64,000 nt of DNA from Pseudomonadota bacterium (lineage in GTDB: Bacteria > Myxococcota_A > Polyangia > Polyangiales > Polyangiaceae), in contig JAEWRL010000087.1 of NCBI GenBank assembly GCA_023398955.1, positions 62,001-126,000 of the forward strand. The letters are read 5' to 3'. The position numbers and the translations under genes are program-made. The notes below the pieces were generated by a model. The model was not told the DNA's origin. It made no database searches and saw only the letters and a program-made list of their open reading frames with translations. Below, in pieces: positions 27,415 to 35,810 of this stretch. Position 1 is the stretch's first letter. Each line of letters begins with the position of its first letter.

Positions 27415-27564
27415 TCACGAGGGCTGCCGTTCCGTGGGGTAGGGTGGCGAGCCGCACCGCGTGCCGTCCCGACAGTTGCGGCATGGCTCGAACTCGGTGG
27501 GCACGCGCAGGCGGGTGGCTGGTTCGCCGATGATGAACAGGGCCATGGCTCCCCGGACATGCAT
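27415..27564 (-). CDS. Possible small Cys-rich protein, 49 residues
   Basis: From an ATG at 27564 (AGGA about eight bases ahead) the frame gives 49 residues ending CRNCRDGTRCGSPPYPTERQ-PS, with a CxxC pair and a further Cys. The frame is open further upstream on the same strand and there encodes another Cys cluster (CHGAARLCVPCR) but no standard start codon. This is either a small zinc-binding protein or the end of a decayed longer one. It lies downstream of the heme lipoprotein gene, on the same strand. Confidence 0.3.
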   Translation of the reverse strand: MHVRGAMALFIIGEPATRLRVPTEFEPCRNCRDGTRCGSPPYPTERQPS

Positions 27565-27714
27565 TACGATGTCCTGCTTCAGGTGCGGTGGGGGAGGTCT
27601 GCCCGGGGCGCGGCACGGGACGCATAGCCGTGCCGCGCCATGACAGGCGCCGCCTCCGCCGCGCGAGCTGCGCTGCAGCCCTTGCGCTCAGCGCCTGAGG
27701 CTCGTGCACTCTGG

Positions 27715-29076
27715 TCACGGCGCAGGGGCGGGATAGCCCCTGTCTTCAGTCATCTGTTCGATCCATGCACTGACAATGGCGACCCCCTCTTCGTCGACGA
27801 GGTGAGTCCCGAGGGCGGGCATGGCCGTCTCGGAGCCGCGCACGCGCATCCTCACGACGGAGAGACTGCGCTCTGGATCCAGAGGCATGAAGTCGTAGTA
27901 GCCCCCGTCCGGGATCTCGAGGCCGGTGAGCTCAGCGTTGGGGCTCGGGGCACGGTTCACCCCCGAGCTAACGGCGTCGGAATCGAGCGGACTTGTGAGT
28001 TCGCCCACCTCCAGTCGCAGGAAGAGCCCGCTGGGGCGCCCCGTCGCGTTGACGGTTTCGTTGTGGCAGCTCACGCCGCAGTTGGCGTGAAGATAGCCGA
28101 GGGCCGCCTTCTCCACTTCGTCGCCAGGTATGGCCGCGGATGACAGGTCGAGCCCCATGGGGAGGCCGTCGATCAGGTCGTTCTCCAACAGCCATTCACG
28201 AGTGATTCCGCTGGCACCTGGTCCCAACATCAGGAGGTCCCATCCGAGCACGAAATCGATACGTCCCGAGTGGCATGCCTTGCATTGCTCACGACTGGGG
28301 ACGCCATGGCCCGTGCCGTGGAGGTTCTCGAGCCCCTCGTTGTGTTGGATGGCCTCGGTACCGTCTTCGTTCCAGATGTAGGTCGTGTAGACCCAGCCCA
28401 GCTCGTCTTTCCGCAGAAACCTCGTCTCTCCCAGATGCTGCTGGCCCTCGGGGCCCACGTAGAAGGTTTTCCAGAAGCGGGTCCCCACGGGATAGATAAA
28501 GTCGTCGGGATCGCTCATGTCGATCCGGGCTCCCGCTGGCAGCGCCATATATCGCTCCTTCTCGGCGCCGTCGCTCCAAAGCTCGAAGGCTGGCACGTAG
28601 GCGTGGACCCCGCAGGCAAGGGTGCGCGCTTCCCAGTCACCGTACAGGCCGGTGCAACGGAGGTCTGCAGGGAGCACGGCCCCTTCCGGGATGTCGCAGT
28701 CATCCGGCGCCCGGAACTCAGCACAATCGCTGGGTGATCCAGCGCTGCCCGCGACTCCACTGCTGCCGCCCCCCGCTGTCCCGCTGCCGCCCCCCGCTGT
28801 CCCGCTGCCGCCCCTCGCTGTCCCGCTGGCGCCCCCCGCTGTCCCGCTGCCGCCGCCCCCCAGAGCGCCGCCGGTCGCAGCCGCCAAGGCACCTCCAATA
28901 GCGATGCCGCCACCGGTTGCGTCAGTCGCCATGGTTGCGCCGCCGATGTTCGTGCCGCCGCACGCGGACGCAGGAGGACACCTGGGCTCCGATGGCGCCG
29001 TTCCGCTCGAATCCGTACACGCGGCGGCCAGGAGAAACAATGGCAGCAATGCCACGGCCACGGAATGAGGCCTCAT
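27715..29076 (-). CDS. Heme-binding lipoprotein with Gly-rich spacer
   Basis: The signal ends in a lipobox (LFLLAAAC, lipidated Cys20). Residues about 40-115 form a Gly/Ala/Ser/Thr-rich spacer with GGSGTAG repeats. The folded domain has one CXXCH heme site (CKACH, 265-269) and a second motif CGVSCH (333-338) with three residues between the Cys, which may bind heme or be a relic. It would face outward on the outer membrane or in the periplasm. Its ATG overlaps the stop of the sugar-dehydrogenase-like gene (ATGA), so the two are co-translated; electron transfer from that enzyme is a reasonable inference. The exact cytochrome family is not known to me. Confidence 0.8.
   Translation of the reverse strand: MRPHSVAVALLPLFLLAAACTDSSGTAPSEPRCPPASACGGTNIGGATMATDATGGGIAIGGALAAATGGALGGGGSGTAGGASGTARGGSGTAGGGSGTAGGGSSGVAGSAGSPSDCAEFRAPDDCDIPEGAVLPADLRCTGLYGDWEARTLACGVHAYVPAFELWSDGAEKERYMALPAGARIDMSDPDDFIYPVGTRFWKTFYVGPEGQQHLGETRFLRKDELGWVYTTYIWNEDGTEAIQHNEGLENLHGTGHGVPSREQCKACHSGRIDFVLGWDLLMLGPGASGITREWLLENDLIDGLPMGLDLSSAAIPGDEVEKAALGYLHANCGVSCHNETVNATGRPSGLFLRLEVGELTSPLDSDAVSSGVNRAPSPNAELTGLEIPDGGYYDFMPLDPERSLSVVRMRVRGSETAMPALGTHLVDEEGVAIVSAWIEQMTEDRGYPAPAP
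28765..28860. repeat. 21-bp repeat encoding the GGSGTAG spacer
   Basis: CCCCCCGCTGTCCCGCTGCCG recurs about four times with small changes at a 21-bp period. On the minus strand it encodes the GGSGTAG heptapeptide of the lipoprotein spacer. The repeat length can change without breaking the frame. Confidence 0.85.
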
Positions 29077-30839
29077 GGTACCGGAACGATCTTCAGGAGA
29101 GCGTTGTTGTTGGCGGGAAGGTAGAGTTCGCCGTCACTGCCTACGATCACGGCGCCGACCTCGCCGAGCGCTGGCGCGCCGCCCTGCGGTAGGAAGCACG
29201 GATCATTGGGGAAGTTGGCGTCACAGCTCTTACGGATTCGGACCACGTCGGAGGTCACATCGCCGCATTGGTATAGTGCCCCCATGTCCCGGCCCGCGTA
29301 GTACTCTCCAAAGAGGTAGGCGCCATAGAGCTCGGGGATGGCGCTGCCGCGGTAAACGGTCCCACCGACTACGGCCACGACGAGATCGGCGGCCCCGGCA
29401 TCGGCTCCGTGCGAGATGGTATGAATGGGAGGAGTGTGTGTCGAGCCAGGCCGTAGGCTCGTGGCTCCTGGGCACGTATCACCCGCGGTGCCCTCGAAAT
29501 CGGGCCACCCGAAGTTCAAGGCGGGCGAATCCGAGGGAGCGAAGGAGATTTCTTCGAAGTCCCACTGTCCCACGTCCCCGATGTACAGGTCTCCCGTGAG
29601 CGAATCGAAGGAGAACCGGTACGGATTGCGTAGACCATAGTGAAGCACACGGGGGTCGCCGTCCTCGGCGAATGGATTGCCTGGAGCGCCGTGGGGAGCG
29701 GGTGCGCTAGGATCGAGTCGTAGGATCTTGCCATAGGGAACGGTGATGTCCTGCGGCACGCCCGGGTTTGCCGAGTTGCACTGGCCGCCGCCATCGCCCA
29801 TCCCGACGTAGAGCATGCCATCCGGGCCGAACATGACGGTGCTGGCGTTGTGGAAGAGGTTCAGGTCTACGGGGCCGAGCGCGGGATCCTCCCCGCGAGG
29901 GGGTAGGTCGAGGATTTCGCGCCGTGATGCTGGATCGACGACGAACGGATCGGCCTGCGAACGGGTGTATTCGAGTACCAAGTCGTGGTCCGCAGTGGCC
30001 CCGGAGGTCGGGATCAAGGCCACGTAGACGCGACCGCTCGTCTCATAGTCGGGCGGGAAGGCGACGCTCAGGAGACCGCGCTCGTCGTAGCTAAAGTCGA
30101 GGTCCTGAACCTCCTCGCTGACGTCGAGGAAGGGCGTCGGCAAGAGCGCACCATCCGTGAACACCCAGACGTGCCCGAGGATGTCGACGAGGTACCAGTC
30201 CTCCGAGCCCGGTGGCTGAGCAGCGTAGACCAACGCACCCAGTGACGGGTCCTCGACCACCACATCCAAGCCCAAGCGCCCTACGGGAGGCGGCTGGGTC
30301 GCGTCGCAGTCCGCGCTACCTGAGCCACCGAGGCCCGACGTTCCTCCGTCGAACGCGCCCGCTGCCCCACCGCTGTCGTTCTGCGTGCCGCCTTCTCCTG
30401 CTTCGGAACCGGCGCTGCCCCCAGTATTCGCGGGGCCGCCACCGCCCGCAGAGCTCCATCCACCGCTCCCGTCCAGGGAGGTCCCGCCGGTTCCTGCCGA
30501 GCTGCCCCCCGTCGAGGGCGCTTCCCCCCCCGGTACGCCACCGGTCGTCCACGCGGCGCCAGCGGCAGCGACTCCACCGGCCGCCGACCCGCCGGTACTT
30601 GCGCTGGTTCCGCCCGTGCTCGCACCGGTACCTCCAGAGGCGGTGCTCGTTCGACCCCCTGTCTGACCCGATTGACCGCCGAGGCTGCTCGTGCCCCCAG
30701 TCAGTGAAGAGGAGCCAGCCGCCGTCCCCGACCCGCCGTCGTCACCGTCGGAGACGGTACACGCCGTCGATACGAGGGCCAGCAGTGCCATCGTTGGAAG
30801 AGCTACGCTGCAGCGCAGCGAGATCGGTGTAACCGTCAC
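29073..30839 (-). CDS. PQQ-dependent sugar dehydrogenase-like lipoprotein
   Basis: The GTG at 30839 has AAAGG eight bases upstream. It gives a lipoprotein signal ending LLALVSTAC; a longer open frame has no such signal. A Gly/Ser/Thr-rich spacer of about 140 residues follows. The rest is a six-bladed propeller of the soluble glucose dehydrogenase/Hedgehog-interacting-protein type: FHNASTVMFGPDGMLYVGMG-DGG, GKILRLDP, GLRNPYRFSFD and NFGWPDFEG. Such enzymes oxidise sugars with PQQ and Ca. It is coupled to the downstream heme lipoprotein, a possible electron acceptor. Which cofactor residues are kept cannot be settled by eye. Confidence 0.85.
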   Translation of the reverse strand: MTVTPISLRCSVALPTMALLALVSTACTVSDGDDGGSGTAAGSSSLTGGTSSLGGQSGQTGGRTSTASGGTGASTGGTSASTGGSAAGGVAAAGAAWTTGGVPGGEAPSTGGSSAGTGGTSLDGSGGWSSAGGGGPANTGGSAGSEAGEGGTQNDSGGAAGAFDGGTSGLGGSGSADCDATQPPPVGRLGLDVVVEDPSLGALVYAAQPPGSEDWYLVDILGHVWVFTDGALLPTPFLDVSEEVQDLDFSYDERGLLSVAFPPDYETSGRVYVALIPTSGATADHDLVLEYTRSQADPFVVDPASRREILDLPPRGEDPALGPVDLNLFHNASTVMFGPDGMLYVGMGDGGGQCNSANPGVPQDITVPYGKILRLDPSAPAPHGAPGNPFAEDGDPRVLHYGLRNPYRFSFDSLTGDLYIGDVGQWDFEEISFAPSDSPALNFGWPDFEGTAGDTCPGATSLRPGSTHTPPIHTISHGADAGAADLVVAVVGGTVYRGSAIPELYGAYLFGEYYAGRDMGALYQCGDVTSDVVRIRKSCDANFPNDPCFLPQGGAPALGEVGAVIVGSDGELYLPANNNALLKIVPVP

Positions 30840-30998
30840 GATGTAACCTTTCGTTGAATTCGGAGTTGGCGGCTTCTCTGCAGAGGGCGCAGTGGTGAAT
30901 TTTCCGCTCCCATTGGTGCAGGTGGGGATGATGGTGGTCGCGTTCTGGTCTCGTAGGGCGCAGCAGGTGCACACGGCGGCTCGACCGTTCCGACGGAA

Positions 30999-31054
30999 CG
31001 CGACGGTACGGCCCCGTGCCATCGCACGCGACGGTACGGCCCCGTGCCATCGCA
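30999..31054. repeat. 28-bp perfect tandem duplication
   Basis: CGCGACGGTACGGCCCCGTG followed by CCATCGCA occurs twice back to back (30999-31026 and 31027-31054). A shorter related piece (CGACGGAACG) precedes it. It lies upstream of the sugar-dehydrogenase-like gene on its 5' side. Confidence 0.93.
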
Positions 31055-31689
31055 CACGTCGCCCGGGTCCATTCTTCCACGATGCAGGCCCCGCGGGCCT
31101 CCGCGGCCCTTTGATCTAGTCGCCGGGTACAAGGGCGGTAGTCCCCCGGTTGCTCGGCGCAGAACGGCTCCCAGCACCGGACGAGAATGGCCAGATCAAG
31201 ACAGACTGCAATAATGCGGTTCGAGGGGGACGTGCACGTTCCCTCACCGGTTACTCGGTGCCCGCGTAGACTCAGGGTCACGTGCGCTGGAAGGCCGAGC
31301 GAGAGTCGTGAGGCGTACGAACGACCCGCCATGAGAATCGAGATTCCCGATCTGCCCCTCGCCACGCGGCTCGTCCTCGGGGGTTGCGGATTGAGCGTCA
31401 CCACCGATTCGACGCATGTGCCTCCGTTGCTGGCCAGTTGGCTGGGTCTCGCTGACGTTTATCAACAGAAGTGTCGCAGCGCTCACGCCGCTGGGGTGAG
31501 ATTCTCCTATTATTGATGGTTATAATGCTGAGATTCCAGGTATCGTTGCACCCTCCGGAGGGGCGACACCTGGTGAGTGTGGACATGGGTCATATTCCGT
31601 GCTCTGGTCTCGGCTCGGACGACGCCCGCCCCAGCGACGAGGGCTAGGTCGACTCGGCTGAGGTTTGGGGCTTCACCATCGGAGGGTTT

Positions 31690-31935
31690 CTGCCGCGATA
31701 AATGAGAGTATGCCACGCGGTTCTCTTGAATGGCACGGCGCTCGGCCACCGAATGTGCGGCGATCCTCGATGCATGTCGAGTCAATAACCTGGAGGATTC
31801 GCTGCTTCTGTCCCGGGGCCGCACGCTGCGCCTGCGCACGGTCGCCATGCTGACCGCCATGGTCCTGCGCCTCAACGATCCGGGCTCGCGCTCGGGCCGG
31901 ACTTGACTGGGCACGAGCTTTGGGGCGCTGTACTT
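31690..31935 (+). pseudogene. Degenerate element copy 1, four-helix-bundle protein-like
   Basis: The plus strand reads ECAAILDACRVNNLEDSLLL and then SRGRTLRLRTVAMLTAMVLR-LND, ending at a TGA near 31907. This resembles the C-terminal helices of small four-helix-bundle proteins (23S rRNA intervening-sequence type). Just upstream the match to a GTALGSA-like helix is in another frame and preceded by a stop, so the gene is broken. A second, shorter copy lies at 35561. The family call is tentative. Confidence 0.45.
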
Positions 31936-32282
31936 GGTTCCTCGCCAAGGTTGGCAGGATTCCTTTCCAGCGTTCTCATGGCTGCCCGCGATTAGCCGCC
32001 ACCAATCAGGCTTCCGGACTCCGAGCTGATGTCTGACCGCTCAAGGCCTCGTTGGTTTCGGCTACGCCAGGTAAGGGCCATAGATGAGTCGCGGGTAGGG
32101 AGGTGATCACCGTAGGAGGCTCCGGGAATGGACTTAGTCGCTAGACGAGGAGCCGCACGGCGCCATGCAGTGCATGGGGTGACCACCAGAGGTCACCTTC
32201 GCGAGGTGAACACATGCCAACCGAGCGCCCAGCAGTCGAGGAGTCTTGGGTGGGAGAATCCCCGCCAGTGAGCTCGGGGTGA

Positions 32283-32531
32283 ATGATGATGCAATGCGAG
32301 AAGGAGCTTCGGGAAGCCAAGGCCCGCCTCGACAGCTTCAAGTCGAGGGTGGATGCCGCATCGCGTCAGCTCGAGGAGCACAGGGCGCTTGCGCACAATG
32401 CTCGGCTGGCGCGCGCGCTCCTCAAGGTCGTCGTGGTGGAGCTTGCGTTCGATATCCAGCTCTTCGAACGGCTTGCTCAAGAAGTTGTCAGCGGCGAGCC
32501 GCCCGAAGCCCCCGAGGAGAGCCGAGCCTAG
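32283..32531 (+). CDS. Small coiled-coil protein, 82 residues
   Basis: The frame encodes a nearly all-helical peptide (CEKELREAKARLDSFKSRV, then QLEEHRALAHNARLARALLKV) with heptad spacing and no signal or Cys pairs. GGGG lies just ahead of three ATGs at 32283-32290. The opposite strand also has a long open frame, but its sequence is irregular. I cannot name a family. Its position between decayed sequence and the porin gene gives no functional hint. Confidence 0.42.
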   Translation: MMMQCEKELREAKARLDSFKSRVDAASRQLEEHRALAHNARLARALLKVVVVELAFDIQLFERLAQEVVSGEPPEAPEESRA

Positions 32532-32859
32532 GGGTGCCGAGGCTTGGCTTCGGTTGTTGATCCGAATCTGGTGCGGAGTTCGTCTGGCTGTCCCGCTTCG
32601 ATTTGGCGGGTAGCCAGGAAGCCGCTCCAAGGCCGTCCCCGCCTCGCCTTGGGTCGCGGAGCTCGGAGCGCCGTCGGAGCGAGCGCTGCTGGCTCGTGTA
32701 GTGGGGAAATCGGGGGAAGACCGAAGGGTCAGGAAAGTGACGCAGGCTTTGACTTGCATCGAGGGGCCATTCGGATCTACCGGGAGAGGATCCGGAGGGT
32801 CCTTTGTCGATCTGTTTGGCCCTCCGGCTTCTCGTTCTCTCAGCAGGAGCAGGTGCGGA
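32532..32859. other. Intergenic region upstream of the porin gene
   Basis: This 328-bp stretch precedes the porin gene and should hold its promoter. I see no clear consensus promoter, hairpin or coding frame. Confidence 0.4.
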
Positions 32860-34308
32860 ATGAAGCGTACGGCGGTCATGAGTCTCATCGCTGCAATCGG
32901 AGCCTATTCGGGCCTCGCCTTAGGTCAGGCTGCTCCAGCCGCCGCGGAGGATCCGGTGGAGGAAGAGGCCGTAGGACGGGCAACTCGCGATGCTGCTGAG
33001 GAACCGGTGCCACGCGAAGCGGTGCCGAGCGCGCCTGAGGGCGAGCTTGCCGCGCCGCGCGGTCTGGAAGAGGCTGTTTCGGCCGAGCCCTCCCCTGCTG
33101 AAAGCCTGGTCTCCCCCTCTCCCGGGCTCACCCTGGGCGGTCCCGGGACGGAGGCATCGCCGGTTGCTCCTGCTCCTGCAGCGCTGCCCGATGCGGAGGC
33201 TCCTCCAGCCGAGCCGTCCTTCAAGTTCTATGGGCACGCGCGCCTCGATAGCACTTACGCGACCGGGCGTATGGGGAACACTCAGCTCGGCTTCTGGGCG
33301 CGTTCTCCCGACGCAGACGGTGACTATACCCCTGAGTTCACCATGTATCCCCGTTGGAGTCGCCTCGGCGTTGACTGGAATGGTGGGGGCCTTGGCGGCG
33401 ATGTGGCGACGCTTGGCGCGAAGATCGAGATCGATTTCCACGGCGGGGGTTCCGAGTCACGCGCGGTGCCGCGCATGCGCCATGCCTATGGCACGGTTCA
33501 GATCGGCGACGTCACGTTTCTTGGTGGCCAGACTTGGGATCTATTTGCTCCATTGATCGCTGGCGGGATGGAAAATGCGATCTTGTGGTACGGGGGAAAC
33601 CTGGGGGATCGTCGCCCGCAGCTCCGAGTCACCTACGCGCCTGATTTGGGCCCCGTTGGCCTCGTAATGGCGGCCGCCGCAGCGCAGAGCGGGGCTGTGG
33701 ACATGGAGGACGTCGACGGGGATGGCGTGATGGACGGCAATGCCTGGGCAAAGCCTGCGGCTCAGGGTCTCGTGGAGCTGAGGATCAGGGCTTTTGGCGA
33801 GAAGCCGCTCCGCGTGGGCGCGTCAGGGCACTACGGTGGCAAGACAATCCAGGTCGCCGGTGAAGAGGAGACCTTCGATGTCTTTGCCGCCGTCGGGCAT
33901 GTCGAGGTCCCGGTGAGCATTCTGACCGTTCGCGCGGAGGTGTGGGCGGGGGAGAATGTGAACGACTTGCGTGGGGGGATCGGACAGGGCATCGCGATCA
34001 CCAGGAACGTCCAGAACGCTGAGGCGATCGACGACGCAGAAGCGATAGAGGCCAGGGGTGGCTGGGCGCACGTCAATCTGGTGCCGGTCGACTGGTACTC
34101 CGTCACCCTCGGGATCGGCCTGGATAACCCACGGGAGGTGGGCTCCGGAGCGCGCACCAAGAACACCACCTTCAACTTTGCCAACGTCTTCAAGCCGTGG
34201 CAGCCCGTGTCGCTTGGTTTGACTCTCGACCGTTATCACACCAAGTACCAGGGCGGAGACACCGCGAAGGTGAACCGCATCACCGCGTCGACGATGGTGT
34301 CGTTCTGA
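32860..34308 (+). CDS. Outer-membrane beta-barrel porin
   Basis: The 482-residue protein starts with a signal peptide (MKRTAVMSLIAAIGAYSGLALGQA). An Ala/Pro/Glu-rich periplasmic linker to about residue 120 follows. The rest is an alternating beta-strand barrel from FKFYGHARLDSTYATG to the terminal aromatic Phe (STMVSF), the BAM-recognition type of end. GGNLGDRRPQLRVTY and similar strands resemble DcaP/OprP-like trimeric porins, but the substrate is unknown. AGGAG lies about nine bases before the ATG. It is alone on the plus strand, facing the OmpA lipoprotein. Confidence 0.82.
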   Translation: MKRTAVMSLIAAIGAYSGLALGQAAPAAAEDPVEEEAVGRATRDAAEEPVPREAVPSAPEGELAAPRGLEEAVSAEPSPAESLVSPSPGLTLGGPGTEASPVAPAPAALPDAEAPPAEPSFKFYGHARLDSTYATGRMGNTQLGFWARSPDADGDYTPEFTMYPRWSRLGVDWNGGGLGGDVATLGAKIEIDFHGGGSESRAVPRMRHAYGTVQIGDVTFLGGQTWDLFAPLIAGGMENAILWYGGNLGDRRPQLRVTYAPDLGPVGLVMAAAAAQSGAVDMEDVDGDGVMDGNAWAKPAAQGLVELRIRAFGEKPLRVGASGHYGGKTIQVAGEEETFDVFAAVGHVEVPVSILTVRAEVWAGENVNDLRGGIGQGIAITRNVQNAEAIDDAEAIEARGGWAHVNLVPVDWYSVTLGIGLDNPREVGSGARTKNTTFNFANVFKPWQPVSLGLTLDRYHTKYQGGDTAKVNRITASTMVSF

Positions 34309-34365
34309 CGGACCGCGGAGGCGCCGATCGGCGAGTACCGTGACCGAGCACGGGGGGAGCGCGGG

Positions 34366-35235
34366 CTAGGGTTGGCTCGCCTCCTCAGCGGCCAGGCTCT
34401 TGAGATCGAGCATTTCCTCCACGTCCGGTTGAACCACGAGCTCTACCCGGCGGTTTCGCCGGCGGCCCGGGGCCGTGGAGTTCGTGGCGACGGGATCCGT
34501 AGCGGCGTAACCAGCGGCGCTCCAGCGGTTGATGTCGAGCGCCTTGCCTCCCTGGGCCTGGGTGGCGAACAGGAGAACCTCACGCGCCCGCATCAACGAG
34601 AGTCCCCAGTTGTCCTTGAACTCTTCGGCGGTGCGCACGACGGGTTGATTGTCCGTGTGTCCCGCGACCTGGTAGTAGCGCTCGGCGAGGGCTGGATCGG
34701 AGGCCAGCACCTGCGTGACCCTCTCGAGTACGGACTCGCCAGACTTGCTGAGGCTGGCGCTGCCAGGGGCGAAGAGGACGTCGCCGGGCAAGGAGATCAC
34801 CATCTTGTTGTGGCGAATCCTCACTTCCAGGCCCATGTCCGTCAGCGCTCGCAGCTTTTGGCGCAGCATGTCGAATCGAGCTCTCACGCGTTCAAGGAGT
34901 GCTGCCTGCTCCTCGGCGGCATCGAGCAGCGCCTGGAGCTCTTCAGCCCTGGTCTGCTCGGACTGCAAGGAGAGCCCCTGCTGGTGGAGGGCGCCCCGCA
35001 GCTGAGTCGCTTCGGTGCGTGCCGCCTCGAGCTGCGCTCTGTGTTCCTGGCATTGCTGTCCCAGCGCCTCGTACCTGCTCAGTTGCGCCTGCCACTCCTG
35101 CTCGGAATGCCCACAACCCGCGGCTCCCATGCCCGCCAAGCTGCCCAAGATCATCAAAGGTCCCCAGCTCGCGCCATCGGGCATCCGTCGCAGAGGGAAC
35201 GAACTCTGCTCACCACCACGTTTCAGCGGATTCAT
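34366..35235 (-). CDS. OmpA/MotB-domain lipoprotein with coiled coil
   Basis: The product starts MNPLKRGGEQ with a lipobox at GMGAAGC. A coiled coil of about 110 residues (EQEWQAQLSRYEALGQQCQE and on) follows. The C-terminal OmpA domain has DVLFAPGSASLSKSGE, VAGHTDNQPV, and SAAGYAATDPVATN with GRRRNRRVELVV. It binds peptidoglycan non-covalently and anchors the envelope. I use the ATG at 35235; 35184 is an alternative that would trim the signal too far. The open frame upstream of 35235 has no protein-like content. Confidence 0.86.
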   Translation of the reverse strand: MNPLKRGGEQSSFPLRRMPDGASWGPLMILGSLAGMGAAGCGHSEQEWQAQLSRYEALGQQCQEHRAQLEAARTEATQLRGALHQQGLSLQSEQTRAEELQALLDAAEEQAALLERVRARFDMLRQKLRALTDMGLEVRIRHNKMVISLPGDVLFAPGSASLSKSGESVLERVTQVLASDPALAERYYQVAGHTDNQPVVRTAEEFKDNWGLSLMRAREVLLFATQAQGGKALDINRWSAAGYAATDPVATNSTAPGRRRNRRVELVVQPDVEEMLDLKSLAAEEASQP

Positions 35236-35560
35236 GTCCACGATGTTCGCACATCGGGGCGACGCCGGTCGAGCTCGTTGTTCCACGGCCTGCCACGCTC
35301 GCTCGATCCATCTGAGCTGTGTGATGAACCCCGGGCCACGACCGTTTGAGGGAGCGCCGGGGTGGATGCTCCCCGACGTGTAGGCTCCTTGGCATGGAAC
35401 TCGCTTGTATGCTGCACAGCCTAAGTACAGGTCCCCGGAAGAAAGCACCCACAGAAGTTGGCCCAAGGCGGGCATCAGGTGCTCGTGGGTGGGGGTTCTC
35501 GATCCTGCAGCGCCGACGCCTGACTGCGCCCAGGCTTCGACGACCTTTAGGACCGCTCGG

Positions 35561-35725
35561 GCACCGAATGTGCGGCGATCTCGCGGATTCGGAGCTTCTG
35601 TCCCGGGTTCGCACGCTGCTCCAGCGCATGGTCGCCATGCTGACCGCCTTGGTCCTGCACCTCAACGACCCGGGCTCGGGCTCGACTTGAGTGGGTACGA
35701 ACTTTTGGGGAGCTGTACTACACTC
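35561..35725 (+). pseudogene. Degenerate element copy 2, four-helix-bundle protein-like
   Basis: The stretch GCACCGAATGTGCGGCGATC and then, after a short gap, GCTTCTGTCCCGG and CATGGTCGCCATGCTGACCG matches copy 1 at 31745-31935. It codes LLSRVRTLLQRMVAMLTALV-LHLND to a TGA. Similarity continues about 30 bases past the stop in both copies. This copy lacks about 25 bases present in copy 1. Confidence 0.45.
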
Positions 35726-35770
35726 GCAAGGCGAACCGCTTCGTGTGCACGAAGGCCCTCGACGTGCCGC

Positions 35771-35789
35771 GGGAGCATCGGACGCTCCC
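35771..35789. terminator. Possible terminator hairpin after the radical SAM gene
   Basis: GGGAGC and GCTCCC pair perfectly around a seven-base loop, 22 bases beyond the stop of the radical SAM gene. There is no T run, so termination efficiency is uncertain. Confidence 0.35.
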
Positions 35790-35810
35790 AATTCGTCGGT
35801 CATTGCCGTG

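Larger units (their letters stand above)
30840..32282. other. Long intergenic region with decayed sequence
   Basis: About 1.4 kb between the sugar-dehydrogenase-like gene and the small gene at 32283. It contains a 28-bp tandem duplication, one degenerate element copy (listed separately) and no intact gene that I can support. Several open frames of 60-220 codons are Arg/Pro/Ser-rich and overlap in other frames, as expected for GC-rich non-coding DNA. Confidence 0.55.
35236..35810. other. Intergenic region with degenerate element copy 2
   Basis: This 575-bp stretch lies between the OmpA lipoprotein and the radical SAM gene, both on the minus strand. It includes the second degenerate copy at 35561-35725 and a hairpin at 35771-35789. 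No intact gene is visible. Confidence 0.5.

Noticed and set aside
30212..30832. Plus-strand frame of 206 codons
   Set aside because: Antisense to the Gly-rich spacer; composition (Arg/Pro/Ser) is that of a mirrored GGS repeat.
32193..32888. Minus-strand frame of 231 codons
   Set aside because: No motif, and it overlaps the porin start; the plus-strand coiled-coil frame is more protein-like.
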